Positions 1 to 5,943 are shown, counted from the stretch's first letter. The stretch: DNA of 7,490 nt from Candidatus Methylomirabilota bacterium (GCA_023249165.1 JAHFDE010000012.1:1-7490), one strand, 5' to 3'. Numbers and translations: made by a program. The notes: generated by a model not told the origin, from the sequence alone.

Positions 1-2
1 CG

Positions 3-92
3 GGCAACGTGACCTCCGCCACCGGGGCGAGACACGCGGTCCCGCTGGGAAAGATTATTCCCGGGAAGGGTTATGCGGGGATGGTCTCGTGA
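3..92 (+). CDS. C-terminal end of an upstream gene (partial, unidentified)
   Basis: An open frame enters from the left edge and stops at TGA 90-92. Its roughly 29 residues begin GNVTSATGARHAVPLGK and end YAGMVS. Most codons end in G or C, as in the other genes here, which supports real coding. The stop lies 7 bases before the preferred SIS start at 100, as expected for neighbours in one operon. The fragment is too short for me to name a family. It could be chance in GC-rich DNA, because only about 30 codons are visible. Confidence 0.5.
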   Translation, partial: GNVTSATGARHAVPLGKIIPGKGYAGMVS

Positions 93-99
93 GGGGGTG

Positions 100-834
100 A
101 TGGAGCGACACCCCTACACCGCTGCCGTGCTTGGGCTGCTCGCCCGGATCGAGGAGACGCAGGGACCGGTGATCGAGCAAGCGGTCGAAGCCATCTTTCG
201 CTCGCTCAAGGGAGGCGGGATTCTCCACGTCTTCGGGAGCGGCCATTCCGTGTCAGTAGCGCAAGAAGCCTTTCACCGGGCAGGGGGGCTCGTCCCGGTT
301 AACTTGATTCACGAAGTGATGCTGTCTCCGCTCACCCCGCCGGCTATCAGTGGCAGGATGGAGCGCGTCTCTGGAGTGGCGGCGATCCTCTTGGATCGCC
401 ACGACCTGCGGCCCGGCGAGGTCTTGATCGTGGTCTCCAACTCCGGGATCAACGCGGTCCCGGTCGAGATGGCCCTCGAGGCCAAGAGGCGGGGGCTTTT
501 CGTGGTTGCCCTGACGTCGCTCACCCACTCGAGGGCGGTCCCGGCCCGGCACGCCAGTGGCAAGCGCCTCTTCGAAGTGGCCGATCTCTGCTTGGACAAT
601 TGCGGGGGGGAGGGAGACGCCGCCGTGGCCTATGCCGGGTGGGAGGGCAAGGTCGGCCCGACATCGGTTGTCGCCGGGGCCTTTCTGATGAACCGCCTCT
701 TCTCCGGCGTGGTAGAGCGGTTTCTCAGCGAGGGTCTGAGCCCGCCGGTCTATATGAGCGCCAATCTTCCCGGAGGGGATGAGCACAACCGTCGACTGGA
801 GGAGCGATACCGTGGGCGGATTCCCCTCCTCTAG
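100..834 (+). CDS. SIS-domain protein, UPF0309 family (putative phosphosugar-binding isomerase-like protein)
   Basis: Predicted cytoplasmic SIS (sugar isomerase) domain protein of about 244 residues, close to the usual UPF0309 length. Counting from the alternative upstream ATG at 73, the signatures are FGSGHS (54-59, phosphate-binding loop), SNSGINAVP (122-130, second SIS loop), LTSLTHS (147-153) and DNCGGEGDA (175-183). The end, GGDEHNRRLEERYRGRI, looks complete. I prefer ATG 100: GAGG at 91-94 lies five bases upstream, and the protein then begins a few residues before the family's first helix (LLARIEETQ). ATG 73 would add nine residues and overlap the upstream frame. SIS domains bind phosphosugars, but the UPF0309 substrate is not known to me. 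The TAG stop lies within the CTAG that begins the adjacent mobile element, so the stop codon is element-borne. Confidence 0.9.
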   Translation: MERHPYTAAVLGLLARIEETQGPVIEQAVEAIFRSLKGGGILHVFGSGHSVSVAQEAFHRAGGLVPVNLIHEVMLSPLTPPAISGRMERVSGVAAILLDRHDLRPGEVLIVVSNSGINAVPVEMALEAKRRGLFVVALTSLTHSRAVPARHASGKRLFEVADLCLDNCGGEGDAAVAYAGWEGKVGPTSVVAGAFLMNRLFSGVVERFLSEGLSPPVYMSANLPGGDEHNRRLEERYRGRIPLL

Positions 835-942
835 TGCCGTTCCAACGTGCCGAGCCGAATGTGACCAACCTGCCTTGCAGCAACGGTTGTGGGCGTGTGC
901 GGCAAAGAAATCGGCAGCAATAGATAGCTGGAACGGTACTAG
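831..942. mobile_element. MITE-like element 1, 112 bp, CTAG-bounded
   Basis: A short non-coding element bounded by CTAG at 831-834 and 939-942. Its terminal inverted repeats match at 14 of 16 positions (left CTAGTGCCGTTCCAAC; right end, read on the other strand, CTAGTACCGTTCCAGC). The first 75 bases align without gaps to the reverse complement of element 3 (5999-6073) with 9 mismatches by hand count, so they are two copies of one family in opposite orientation. The right third differs. There is no transposase, so movement would need an enzyme from elsewhere. CTAG ends suit IS630/Tc1-type transposition, which duplicates TA and is known to favour CTAG for IS630. That assignment is inference. 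Confidence 0.82.
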
Positions 943-1046
943 TGCCGTTCCAACTATTTTCCCCGAACGCCGGGCGCTTACTGAACCGAGGGAGCAGGCC
1001 GAACTGTGAAGCTCGGACTGGGCCAAACAAGTTGGAACGGCACTAG
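939..1046. mobile_element. MITE-like element 2, 108 bp, with perfect 17-bp terminal inverted repeats
   Basis: Bounded by CTAG at 939-942, shared with element 1, and CTAG at 1043-1046. The left end CTAGTGCCGTTCCAACT is the exact complement of the right end AGTTGGAACGGCACTAG (17 of 17). The interior shows no clear likeness to elements 1 or 3, so only the ends define the family here. The element covers the GTG start (1006) and the first 13 codons of the nuclease gene, and also the GAGGGAG at 988-994 that is the best ribosome-binding candidate for it. Confidence 0.82.
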
Positions 1047-1860
1047 CTGGCGCAGGGGGACGCTGGCCCTCGCGCTCCTCGTGCTCCTCCCCCGCCCGGC
1101 AGCCGGCGCGCCGCAGGGGCGGGTCGCCACCATCCGCTCCGTGATCGATGGGGACACGGCCGTCCTGGAAGATGGCAGACGGATCCGGTATCTCGGGATC
1201 AATGCCCCTGAACGAGGTGAAGCCTACTTCGCCGAGGCGACCGCCGTCAACCGACGTCTGACCGAGGGCAGGCGCGTGAGGCTCGAGCCGGATCAGGTGC
1301 TGGAGGATCGGTACCATCGTCTGCTCTACTATGTCTATGTCGATGGGGAGATGGTCAATGCGCGATTGATCGAGGAGGGGCTCGCGCATCTCTTGGTGAT
1401 TCCGCCGAACCTCAGACACTACGATCGATTTGTGCAGCTGCAGCGTCAGGCGCGGGAAGCCAGGCGGGGGATCTGGCGACATCTCACGGGGCCGTTGAAG
1501 ATCACCTCCCTCCAGGCCAATCCCCCGGGGGATGATCGATCCGATCCGACTGGCGAGTACGTCCGGATCGCCAATGTCATCGATGAGAAGGTGGAAATCC
1601 GGGGCTTTGTCCTGACGGACCGTTTCGGGCACCGATACACCTTCCCCGCCCTGGCGCTCAAGCCGGGGTATTCGGTCCTCCTGTTGAGTGGGCGGGGGAC
1701 TAACCTCACCGATCCCCGCAAGCAGATCGTTCTGTACTGGCAGTCCGAGGGCCCGATCTGGAATAACGACGGGGATACGGCAACCCTCCGCGCCCCCGAT
1801 GGGGGGGTGGTGGATGTGTGGGAGTACCGGGGGCGCGTCGCCCGGAAGAGTGGTTCGTGA
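1006..1860 (+). CDS. Secreted staphylococcal-nuclease-like protein with C-terminal lamin-tail domain
   Basis: A 284-residue predicted extracytoplasmic nuclease, expected to cut DNA or RNA using Ca2+. Residues 1-35 look like a signal peptide: WRRGT (15-19), hydrophobic LALALLVLL (20-28), and PRPAAGA before likely cleavage near 34-35. The SNase domain spans about 38-158. By alignment to S. aureus nuclease, D50 matches D21, R61 matches R35, E69 matches E43, and R105 probably matches R87. N66 stands where that enzyme has D40. Residues about 164-275 form a lamin-tail-like beta domain, including EYVRIAN (184-190) and IWNNDGDTATLRAPDG (251-266). The GTG start and residues 1-13 lie in the preceding mobile element, with GAGGGAG 11 bases upstream. 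I see no other good in-frame start before the hydrophobic core. The gene appears to be monocistronic. Confidence 0.88.
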   Translation: MKLGLGQTSWNGTSWRRGTLALALLVLLPRPAAGAPQGRVATIRSVIDGDTAVLEDGRRIRYLGINAPERGEAYFAEATAVNRRLTEGRRVRLEPDQVLEDRYHRLLYYVYVDGEMVNARLIEEGLAHLLVIPPNLRHYDRFVQLQRQAREARRGIWRHLTGPLKITSLQANPPGDDRSDPTGEYVRIANVIDEKVEIRGFVLTDRFGHRYTFPALALKPGYSVLLLSGRGTNLTDPRKQIVLYWQSEGPIWNNDGDTATLRAPDGGVVDVWEYRGRVARKSGS

Positions 1861-1868
1861 TAGGTTTC

Positions 1869-1971
1869 GGGTCTATTGGGTCTATTGAGTTTATTGGGTC
1901 TGTTGGGTTCCTGTACCGTCCTTCGGAAACTGACCAACCCAACAAACCCAACGAACCCTATGAACATGGTC
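1869..1971. repeat. 9-bp-period repeat with two inverted arms
   Basis: The left arm (1869-1913) holds five 9-bp units: GGGTCTATT twice, then GAGTTTATT, GGGTCTGTT and the decayed GGGTTCCTG. The right arm (1936-1971) holds AACCCAACA, AACCCAACG, AACCCTATG and the decayed AACATGGTC, which is the same motif facing the other way. In the 23-base stretch next to the loop (1887-1909 against 1936-1958) the arms are complementary at 19 positions, with about 26 bases between them. No T tract follows, so this is not an ordinary terminator. It fills most of the gap between the nuclease and deacylase genes. Function is unknown. Confidence 0.75.
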
Positions 1972-2010
1972 AGAATGTCATCAGACATCGGTCATCGAAA
2001 CTGAGGCAGC

Positions 2011-3594
2011 ATGTTTGATCTGATCATCGCGGGCGCAGCCATCGTAGACGGGAGCGGTTCTGGCCCCTCGGATGGAGACATTGCGGTTCACGGGGATCGG
2101 ATCGCCGCCGTGGGAAAGGTCCATGAAGCGCAAGGCCGGCGCGTCATCCGGGCGCACGGCCTCATCGCCTGTCCCGGCTTTGTGGATGTGCACTCCCACT
2201 CGGACTATTTTCTGTTGCTCAATCCCAGGGCGGAGAGCGCCGTGCGGCAGGGGGTCACCACGGAGATCGGGGGCAACTGCGGCTATTCGGCGGCGCCGAT
2301 CTGGGGAGCGTGGGCTGAGGAGCGGGCTGAGACCTATCGGGAGATGTACGGTCTCGACACCCGATGGCACGGGGTCCGCGAGTATTTCGCACAGCTTGCC
2401 GCCGAGGGGCTCTCCATCAACTTCGGTCTGCTCCTCGGCCACAATACCATTCGCGGCTCCGTCATGGGGGGAGCCGCAAGGCCACCCGACGGGGTGGAGA
2501 TGGCGGCGATGCTCCAGGCGGTCCGGCAGGGGATGCAGGAGGGGGCCCTGGGCCTCTCCACTGGCCTCATCTACGCCCCGGCCTGCTTTGCCTCGGCTGA
2601 GGAGCTCGTGGGGTTGGCACGGGTCGCTCGGGAAGAGGGAGGTGTGCTCGCCTGCCACATGCGCAGCGAGGGGGACGAGCTACTCCAGGCGATTCGGGAG
2701 ATTCTCGATGTCGCTCACAGGGCGAAAATCCCCCTTCAGATTTCCCATCTCAAGACCTCGGGCGAGCGGAACTGGGGGAAGCTCCCGGGGGCGCTCGGGC
2801 TCATTGAAGAGGCACGCTCGCGCGGCCAGGATGTGAGCGCGGACCGCTATCCCTATACCGCCTCGAACACAGGACTGCAGGCGGTCCTGCCGTCGTGGGC
2901 GCTCGAGGGGAATCGGGTCGAGCAGGTGGCTCGATTGCGGGATGCGACGGTCCGACAGCGGCTGGACCGGGAGCTCGTTGACCGGCGGTGGGACCGCGTG
3001 ATGATCGCCGAGGTGATCCGTCCGGAGAACAGGCGGTACGAGGGGTTGCGGGTTCATGAGGCGGCGGCCCTGGCGGGAAAGGACCCGGTCGATTTCGTCT
3101 GTGATCTCCTCGGAGAGGAAGAGGCGCGGGTGGACGCGATCTTCTTCACGATGTCCGAGGAGAATCTTGAGCAGATCCTGACCCGCCCGTATGTCATGGT
3201 GGCCTCGGACAGCGGGACCCGGGCCACCTTCGGTCCGCTGGGCCGGGGCCGGCCCCACCCTCGCACGTTCGGGACCTTCCCCAGGATTCTCGGGATGTAC
3301 GTGCGCGAGAAGCGCCTGCTCGATCTTCCCGCCGCCATACGGAAGATGACCTTTGACCCCTGCCGGCGCTTTGGACTCACCGGTCGCGGCCTCATCGCCC
3401 CCGGCACTCATGCCGATCTCGTCCTGTTTGACCCCGATGGGGTCAGGGATCGCGCGACCTACGAAGAGCCGCTCCAGTACCCGGACGGGATCCGCTATGT
3501 CCTGGTGAACGGCGTGATCACGGTGGAGGAGGGTGAGCACACCGGGGCTCGAGCGGGCCGGGTGCTGGGGCATGCGACGGGGGCCACGGGGTGA
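2011..3594 (+). CDS. N-acyl-D-amino-acid deacylase (D-aminoacylase, amidohydrolase superfamily)
   Basis: A 527-residue cytoplasmic zinc hydrolase that removes the acyl group from N-acyl-D-amino acids; full family length. It starts with the small beta-sandwich strand MFDLIIAGAAIVDGSG, then the TIM-barrel metal motif HSHSD (61-65). Further expected ligands and active-site residues are C90 in EIGGNCGYS (bridging Cys of D-aminoacylases), H144 (LLGHN), H216 (LACHMRSEG), H246 (QISHLKTSG) and catalytic D370 (VASDSG). The C-terminal sandwich includes GTHADLVLFDP and ends GARAGRVLG. GAGG at 2003-2006 supports the ATG. Substrate choice among D-Glu, D-Asp or hydrophobic D-amino acids cannot be read here. 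The neighbours hint at D-glutamate. The TGA stop overlaps the next gene's GTG, so the two are probably translated together. Confidence 0.93.
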   Translation: MFDLIIAGAAIVDGSGSGPSDGDIAVHGDRIAAVGKVHEAQGRRVIRAHGLIACPGFVDVHSHSDYFLLLNPRAESAVRQGVTTEIGGNCGYSAAPIWGAWAEERAETYREMYGLDTRWHGVREYFAQLAAEGLSINFGLLLGHNTIRGSVMGGAARPPDGVEMAAMLQAVRQGMQEGALGLSTGLIYAPACFASAEELVGLARVAREEGGVLACHMRSEGDELLQAIREILDVAHRAKIPLQISHLKTSGERNWGKLPGALGLIEEARSRGQDVSADRYPYTASNTGLQAVLPSWALEGNRVEQVARLRDATVRQRLDRELVDRRWDRVMIAEVIRPENRRYEGLRVHEAAALAGKDPVDFVCDLLGEEEARVDAIFFTMSEENLEQILTRPYVMVASDSGTRATFGPLGRGRPHPRTFGTFPRILGMYVREKRLLDLPAAIRKMTFDPCRRFGLTGRGLIAPGTHADLVLFDPDGVRDRATYEEPLQYPDGIRYVLVNGVITVEEGEHTGARAGRVLGHATGATG

Positions 3595-4358
3595 GAAGGG
3601 TGAAGCGGCCTCGCATCTACATTACCAGCGAGCGGTATCCCGTGGGCGAGCAGTCGGAGCCGCAGTACGACAGGATCCGGACGACGTACGCCTCGTGCGT
3701 AGCGGGGGCGGGTGGGACCCCGTATGTTCTGCCCTCGGTCGGAACCGATCCCGATCTCACTCAGCGATATCTCGATTCCGCTGATGGGCTCCTCTTCTCA
3801 GGGGGAGAGGACATCCATCCCTCCTTGTACGGCGAGAGTGTCCTCGAGAAATGCGGCCCGATCGACGAGCAGCGGGACCGGTTCGAGATCGCGCTCCTCC
3901 GCGGAGCCCTCGAGCGGGGGATGCCGCTGTTGGGTATCTGCCGGGGGATGCAGCTCATCGCCGTGGCTTCAGGGGGGAGCCTGTATCAGGATCTGTCGTA
4001 TTGCGAGCGGGCCGATGCAGGGCATGCCGGCGCGTGGCAACAGAGTGGAGCGATGCCGTCGGTACGACTGATGCCCGGGACCGTCCTGCACCAGATCGTC
4101 GGGGAAGAGACCGTGCCGGTCAACTGCCATCATCATCAATTGATCAAGCGACTCGACCAGGACTGCAAGGTTAGCGCCGTCTCTCCCGACGGCATGATCG
4201 AGGGAATCGAAATGGCGGGCCGCCCGTTTGTCCTGGGGGTGCACTGGCATCCCGAGCGGTTGGCAGCCAGTGATCTCCGCCATCTGAAGCTGTTCGAGGC
4301 GCTGATCCGCGCCGCCTCGGAGTATTCGCACAAGGCCATGTCGCGCGCTCGTACCTGA
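3591..4358 (+). CDS. Gamma-glutamyl-gamma-aminobutyrate hydrolase-like class I amidotransferase (peptidase C26, PuuD type)
   Basis: A 255-residue cytoplasmic hydrolase of the class I glutamine amidotransferase fold, family-typical in length; members cut gamma-glutamyl amide bonds. LLFSGGEDIHPSLYGE (67-82) forms the characteristic glycine-rich loop. GICRGMQL (115-122) holds nucleophile C117. VNCHHHQLIK (177-186) is a family motif, and GVHWHPE (216-222) holds the catalytic H220 and E222. The GTG start at 3591 overlaps the deacylase TGA stop by four bases, so translation is probably coupled. A second in-frame GTG at 3600 is possible. No terminator is visible after the stop. Given the deacylase partner, a gamma-glutamylated D-compound or a peptidoglycan-derived gamma-D-glutamyl peptide is a possible substrate; this is inference. 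Confidence 0.92.
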   Translation: MRRVKRPRIYITSERYPVGEQSEPQYDRIRTTYASCVAGAGGTPYVLPSVGTDPDLTQRYLDSADGLLFSGGEDIHPSLYGESVLEKCGPIDEQRDRFEIALLRGALERGMPLLGICRGMQLIAVASGGSLYQDLSYCERADAGHAGAWQQSGAMPSVRLMPGTVLHQIVGEETVPVNCHHHQLIKRLDQDCKVSAVSPDGMIEGIEMAGRPFVLGVHWHPERLAASDLRHLKLFEALIRAASEYSHKAMSRART

Positions 4359-4420
4359 GGTGGGTGTTACACGGGTGCCCCTCGCATAGAACAGGGAGCC
4401 GGAACGGACAGAAATAGTAC

Positions 4421-4449
4421 TTGACACGGAGCGAAGGGCATCGTATAAA
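4421..4449 (+). promoter_or_regulatory. Near-consensus sigma70 promoter
   Basis: A perfect -35 box TTGACA at 4421-4426 and a 5-of-6 -10 box TATAAA at 4444-4449 are separated by exactly 17 bases. Transcription should begin near 4456. It is the best promoter match I see in the window, in a short non-coding gap of high GC, which makes chance unlikely. It would drive the leader and zinc-ribbon gene, and possibly the DUF1445 gene further on. Confidence 0.8.
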
Positions 4450-4471
4450 AAGCGTTACACAACAGGAGAAT

Positions 4472-4591
4472 ATGGGTGGCTCGACTGATTCAGATGGCCG
4501 TCGTAGGTGTACGTGGCTTCTGCCCCCCGGCGGACGGCCCGTAGCGCCTCGACTGCGGGCTCTGAGAATTTCGCCACGGGGCAGAGAGTAA
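4472..4591 (+). CDS. Possible 39-residue leader peptide
   Basis: ATG 4472 follows AGGAG at 4464-4468 by three bases and lies about 16 bases after the predicted transcription start. The frame runs 39 codons to TAA 4589-4591, which falls in the loop of the downstream terminator. The peptide is Arg-rich and has GRRRCTW at residues 9-15. It shows no domain. Its position across the competing helices is what a regulatory leader peptide would need. The alternative is an untranslated leader or small RNA in which the frame is accidental, since GC-rich DNA readily gives Arg- and Pro-rich frames. Confidence 0.4.
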   Translation: MGGSTDSDGRRRCTWLLPPGGRPVAPRLRALRISPRGRE

Positions 4592-4603
4592 GCGCTCCGT
4601 GGC
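4496..4603 (+). promoter_or_regulatory. Candidate two-state attenuator or riboswitch leader
   Basis: Two mutually exclusive helix sets can be drawn. The terminating set pairs GGCCGTC (4496-4502) with GACGGCC (4533-4539), plus the terminator hairpin 4573-4579/4597-4603. The antiterminating set pairs GCCCGTAG (4537-4544) with CTGCGGGC (4553-4560, one G-U), nested inside TCTGCCCC (4519-4526) with GGGGCAGA (4578-4585). The sets collide at 4537-4539 and 4578-4579. CGTGGC (4512-4517) could also pair with GCCACG (4573-4578). I recognise no known riboswitch consensus. Pairing was judged by eye, without energies. Confidence 0.5.
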
Positions 4604-4612
4604 TTTTTGTTT
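4573..4612 (+). terminator. Rho-independent terminator in the leader of the zinc-ribbon gene
   Basis: GCCACGG (4573-4579) pairs perfectly with CCGTGGC (4597-4603) around a 17-base loop, followed at once by TTTTTGTTT (4604-4612). T runs like this are rare in the GC-rich surroundings. It lies between the promoter and the zinc-ribbon start, so it either ends a small RNA of about 150 nt or conditionally stops transcription before the gene. Confidence 0.7.
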
Positions 4613-4653
4613 CGCACTCGTCACTATCTGGCAAGATTGCTGAGGAGGACTCG

Positions 4654-4923
4654 ATGGCTCGGACGTGTGGATGCGGAGAAGGGATTCGATCGGTGATAGA
4701 GGAGTGGGGCTGTTTGCACTGCGGGGACCCTTGCTGCCCCGCCTGCGGGTACACCCCTGAGGGCGGCGCCTACTGCCCCGAATGTGCGCAGAGCCTCTTC
4801 GATGTGTACACCAGGCGGGCAGTGGTGACACGGTCTAAGCGGATCTCTGCCTGGTGGGAGGCGGCGGCGGTGCAACCGGTGCGGCCTCGAGCACAGGCCG
4901 CACACCCTAAACGCTCGCCGTAA
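4654..4923 (+). CDS. Small Cys-rich zinc-ribbon protein (hypothetical)
   Basis: An 89-residue protein with nine cysteines in its first 44 residues: C5-x-C7, C20-x2-C23, C27, C28-x2-C31 and C41-x2-C44. The CxxC knuckles suggest one or two zinc-ribbon sites; the order CLHCG, CPACG, CPEC resembles small metal-binding adaptor domains. Residues 50-89 are basic and probably disordered, with WW at 68-69. The ATG at 4654 has a near-ideal ribosome-binding site, TGAGGAGG (4641-4648), five bases away. The open frame continues upstream to a GTG at 4507, but that would run through the terminator and does not look coding. I do not recognise a named family. A role in metal sensing, nucleic-acid binding or protein contact is open. 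Confidence 0.7.
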   Translation: MARTCGCGEGIRSVIEEWGCLHCGDPCCPACGYTPEGGAYCPECAQSLFDVYTRRAVVTRSKRISAWWEAAAVQPVRPRAQAAHPKRSP

Positions 4924-5076
4924 TCCCTCTACGAAGTCACCTCTTTTCTCTCCTTCAGGGGTTACTCCTTCCTCGAAAAAACATGTGCGCCATCGGCGAC
5001 CCGATCCACTCTTGGTACCACCGGATGAGCCGGGGTGCCTCGCCAGTCGCGTGAAGAGGTCACACTGACCACACGT

Positions 5077-5106
5077 GGGCCCGGCCTGAGCGTGTCGAAG
5101 GGCCCC
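5077..5106. repeat. Short GC-rich palindromic motif containing CTGAGCGTGTCGAAGGG
   Basis: GGGCCC at 5077-5082 is matched by GGGCCC at 5100-5105 around a 17-base spacer that contains most of CTGAGCGTGTCGAAGGG (5086-5102). This resembles an intergenic motif (CTGAGC-TGTCGAAGGG) that I recall from many unrelated environmental genomes. Only one copy is present here. It lies just before the DUF1445 ribosome-binding site. Confidence 0.35.
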
Positions 5107-5117
5107 GGGAGGCCACG

Positions 5118-5915
5118 ATGCCTCAAGCGTCCGGGCTTCATCCGAAAGAGATGCGGGAAAAGATCCGGACCGGTAAGTGGCAGGGCCCTACGGCCGGCTG
5201 TTGCGGCGGGTATGTCCAGGCCAACCTGGTGGTCCTGCCAAAGGCTTTGGCCTACGATTTCCTCCTCTTCTGTCAGCGCAATCCCAGGCCCTGTCCTGTC
5301 CTGGAGGTGACCGATCCCGGTGATCCGGAACCCAGGACGACTGCGCCGGGCGCCGATCTCAGGACCGATCTCCCGAGATACCGCGTATACAAAGGCGGCA
5401 AGTTGGAGCGAGAGTTGACCGACCTCCGTGAGATCTGGCGGGATGATCTGGTGGGCTTTCTCTTGGGTTGCAGCTTTACCTTCGATGTCGCCCTTCAGCG
5501 GGCGGGCGTTCCGGTCCGCCATCTGGAGGAGGGGAAGAACGTCTCGATGTATATCACCAATCGGCCCTGTCGGCCGGCCGGGGCCTTGAGCGGACCGCTC
5601 GTAGTCTCGATGCGCCCGATCCCGCCCCCCCTGATCTCTCGAGCGGTGGAGGTCACTGCCCAATTCCCGCTTGCCCATGGTGCGCCGGTCCATGTGGGCG
5701 AGCCCGAGGCGATCGGCATTGCGGATCTGAGCCGACCCCACTTCGGTGACCGGGTCTCGATCCATGCGGGGGAAGTTCCGGTCTTCTGGGCGTGCGGCGT
5801 CACTCCGCAGGCGGTCGCTATGCATGCCAGGCCGGAGCTGATGATCACCCATGCCCCCGGCCACATGTTCATTACCGATCTCCCCGACGAAGAGCTCGCC
5901 CACCGACTCCTGTGA
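5118..5915 (+). CDS. DUF1445 / UPF0317 family protein, D-glutamate cyclase-like (putative hydro-lyase)
   Basis: A 265-residue cytoplasmic protein, full length for the family. Signature blocks in order are GGYVQANLVVLP (30-41), FLLFCQRNPRPCPVLEV (48-64), LRTDLPRYRVY (81-91), FLLGCSFTF (114-122), RHLEEGKNVSMYITN (134-148), GPLVVSMRP (159-167), HGAPVHVGEP (187-196), EVPVFWACGVTPQAV (219-233) and HAPGHMFITD (245-254). The family includes B. subtilis YcsI, encoded beside 5-oxoprolinase genes, and the N-terminal part of the mitochondrial D-glutamate cyclase, which makes 5-oxo-D-proline from D-glutamate. 'Putative hydro-lyase' is its common database label. GGGAGG at 5107-5112 sets the start five bases before ATG. 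CC at 28-29 precedes the first block; whether that is unusual I cannot judge. D-glutamate as substrate is inferred. Confidence 0.9.
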   Translation: MPQASGLHPKEMREKIRTGKWQGPTAGCCGGYVQANLVVLPKALAYDFLLFCQRNPRPCPVLEVTDPGDPEPRTTAPGADLRTDLPRYRVYKGGKLERELTDLREIWRDDLVGFLLGCSFTFDVALQRAGVPVRHLEEGKNVSMYITNRPCRPAGALSGPLVVSMRPIPPPLISRAVEVTAQFPLAHGAPVHVGEPEAIGIADLSRPHFGDRVSIHAGEVPVFWACGVTPQAVAMHARPELMITHAPGHMFITDLPDEELAHRLL

Positions 5916-5943
5916 GCCGCCCCCCGGTTCTCACTCGGCGCGG

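Noticed and set aside
253..1632. A 459-codon open frame on the minus strand across the SIS gene, both elements and the nuclease gene
   Set aside because: It crosses two well-supported genes and the intergenic elements, shows no domain, and is rich in Pro, Arg and Gly. It is an antisense shadow of GC-rich coding DNA.
1869..1962. The 9-bp repeats as a CRISPR array or a coding tripeptide repeat
   Set aside because: There are no spacers and the units are far too short for CRISPR. The flanking genes end before it, and no ribosome-binding site opens a frame through it.
2680..3573. Long minus-strand open frame (297 codons) opposite the deacylase gene
   Set aside because: The plus strand has every deacylase metal ligand in frame, and the minus frame has no recognisable motif.
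4399..4420. GGAACGG at 4401-4407 as a further MITE end
   Set aside because: Only the GGAACGG core matches; there is no CTAG and no partner end, so it is probably chance.
4366..4460. GTTACAC at 4366-4372 and again at 4454-4460 as paired operator sites flanking the promoter
   Set aside because: Seven bases repeated once is weak. The first copy sits in a small dyad (GTGTTACAC) but the second does not preserve it.
4507..4653. Upstream extension of the zinc-ribbon gene to GTG 4507
   Set aside because: It would translate through the hairpin and T tract, has no ribosome-binding site, and ATG 4654 has an ideal one.
4920..4965. GTAATCCC / GGGGTTAC as a terminator after the zinc-ribbon gene
   Set aside because: The eight-pair stem has a 30-base loop and no T tract, so it is not a convincing terminator.
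4962..5903. Minus-strand open frame (313 codons) opposite DUF1445
   Set aside because: The plus-strand DUF1445 signature is continuous; the antisense product has no family features.
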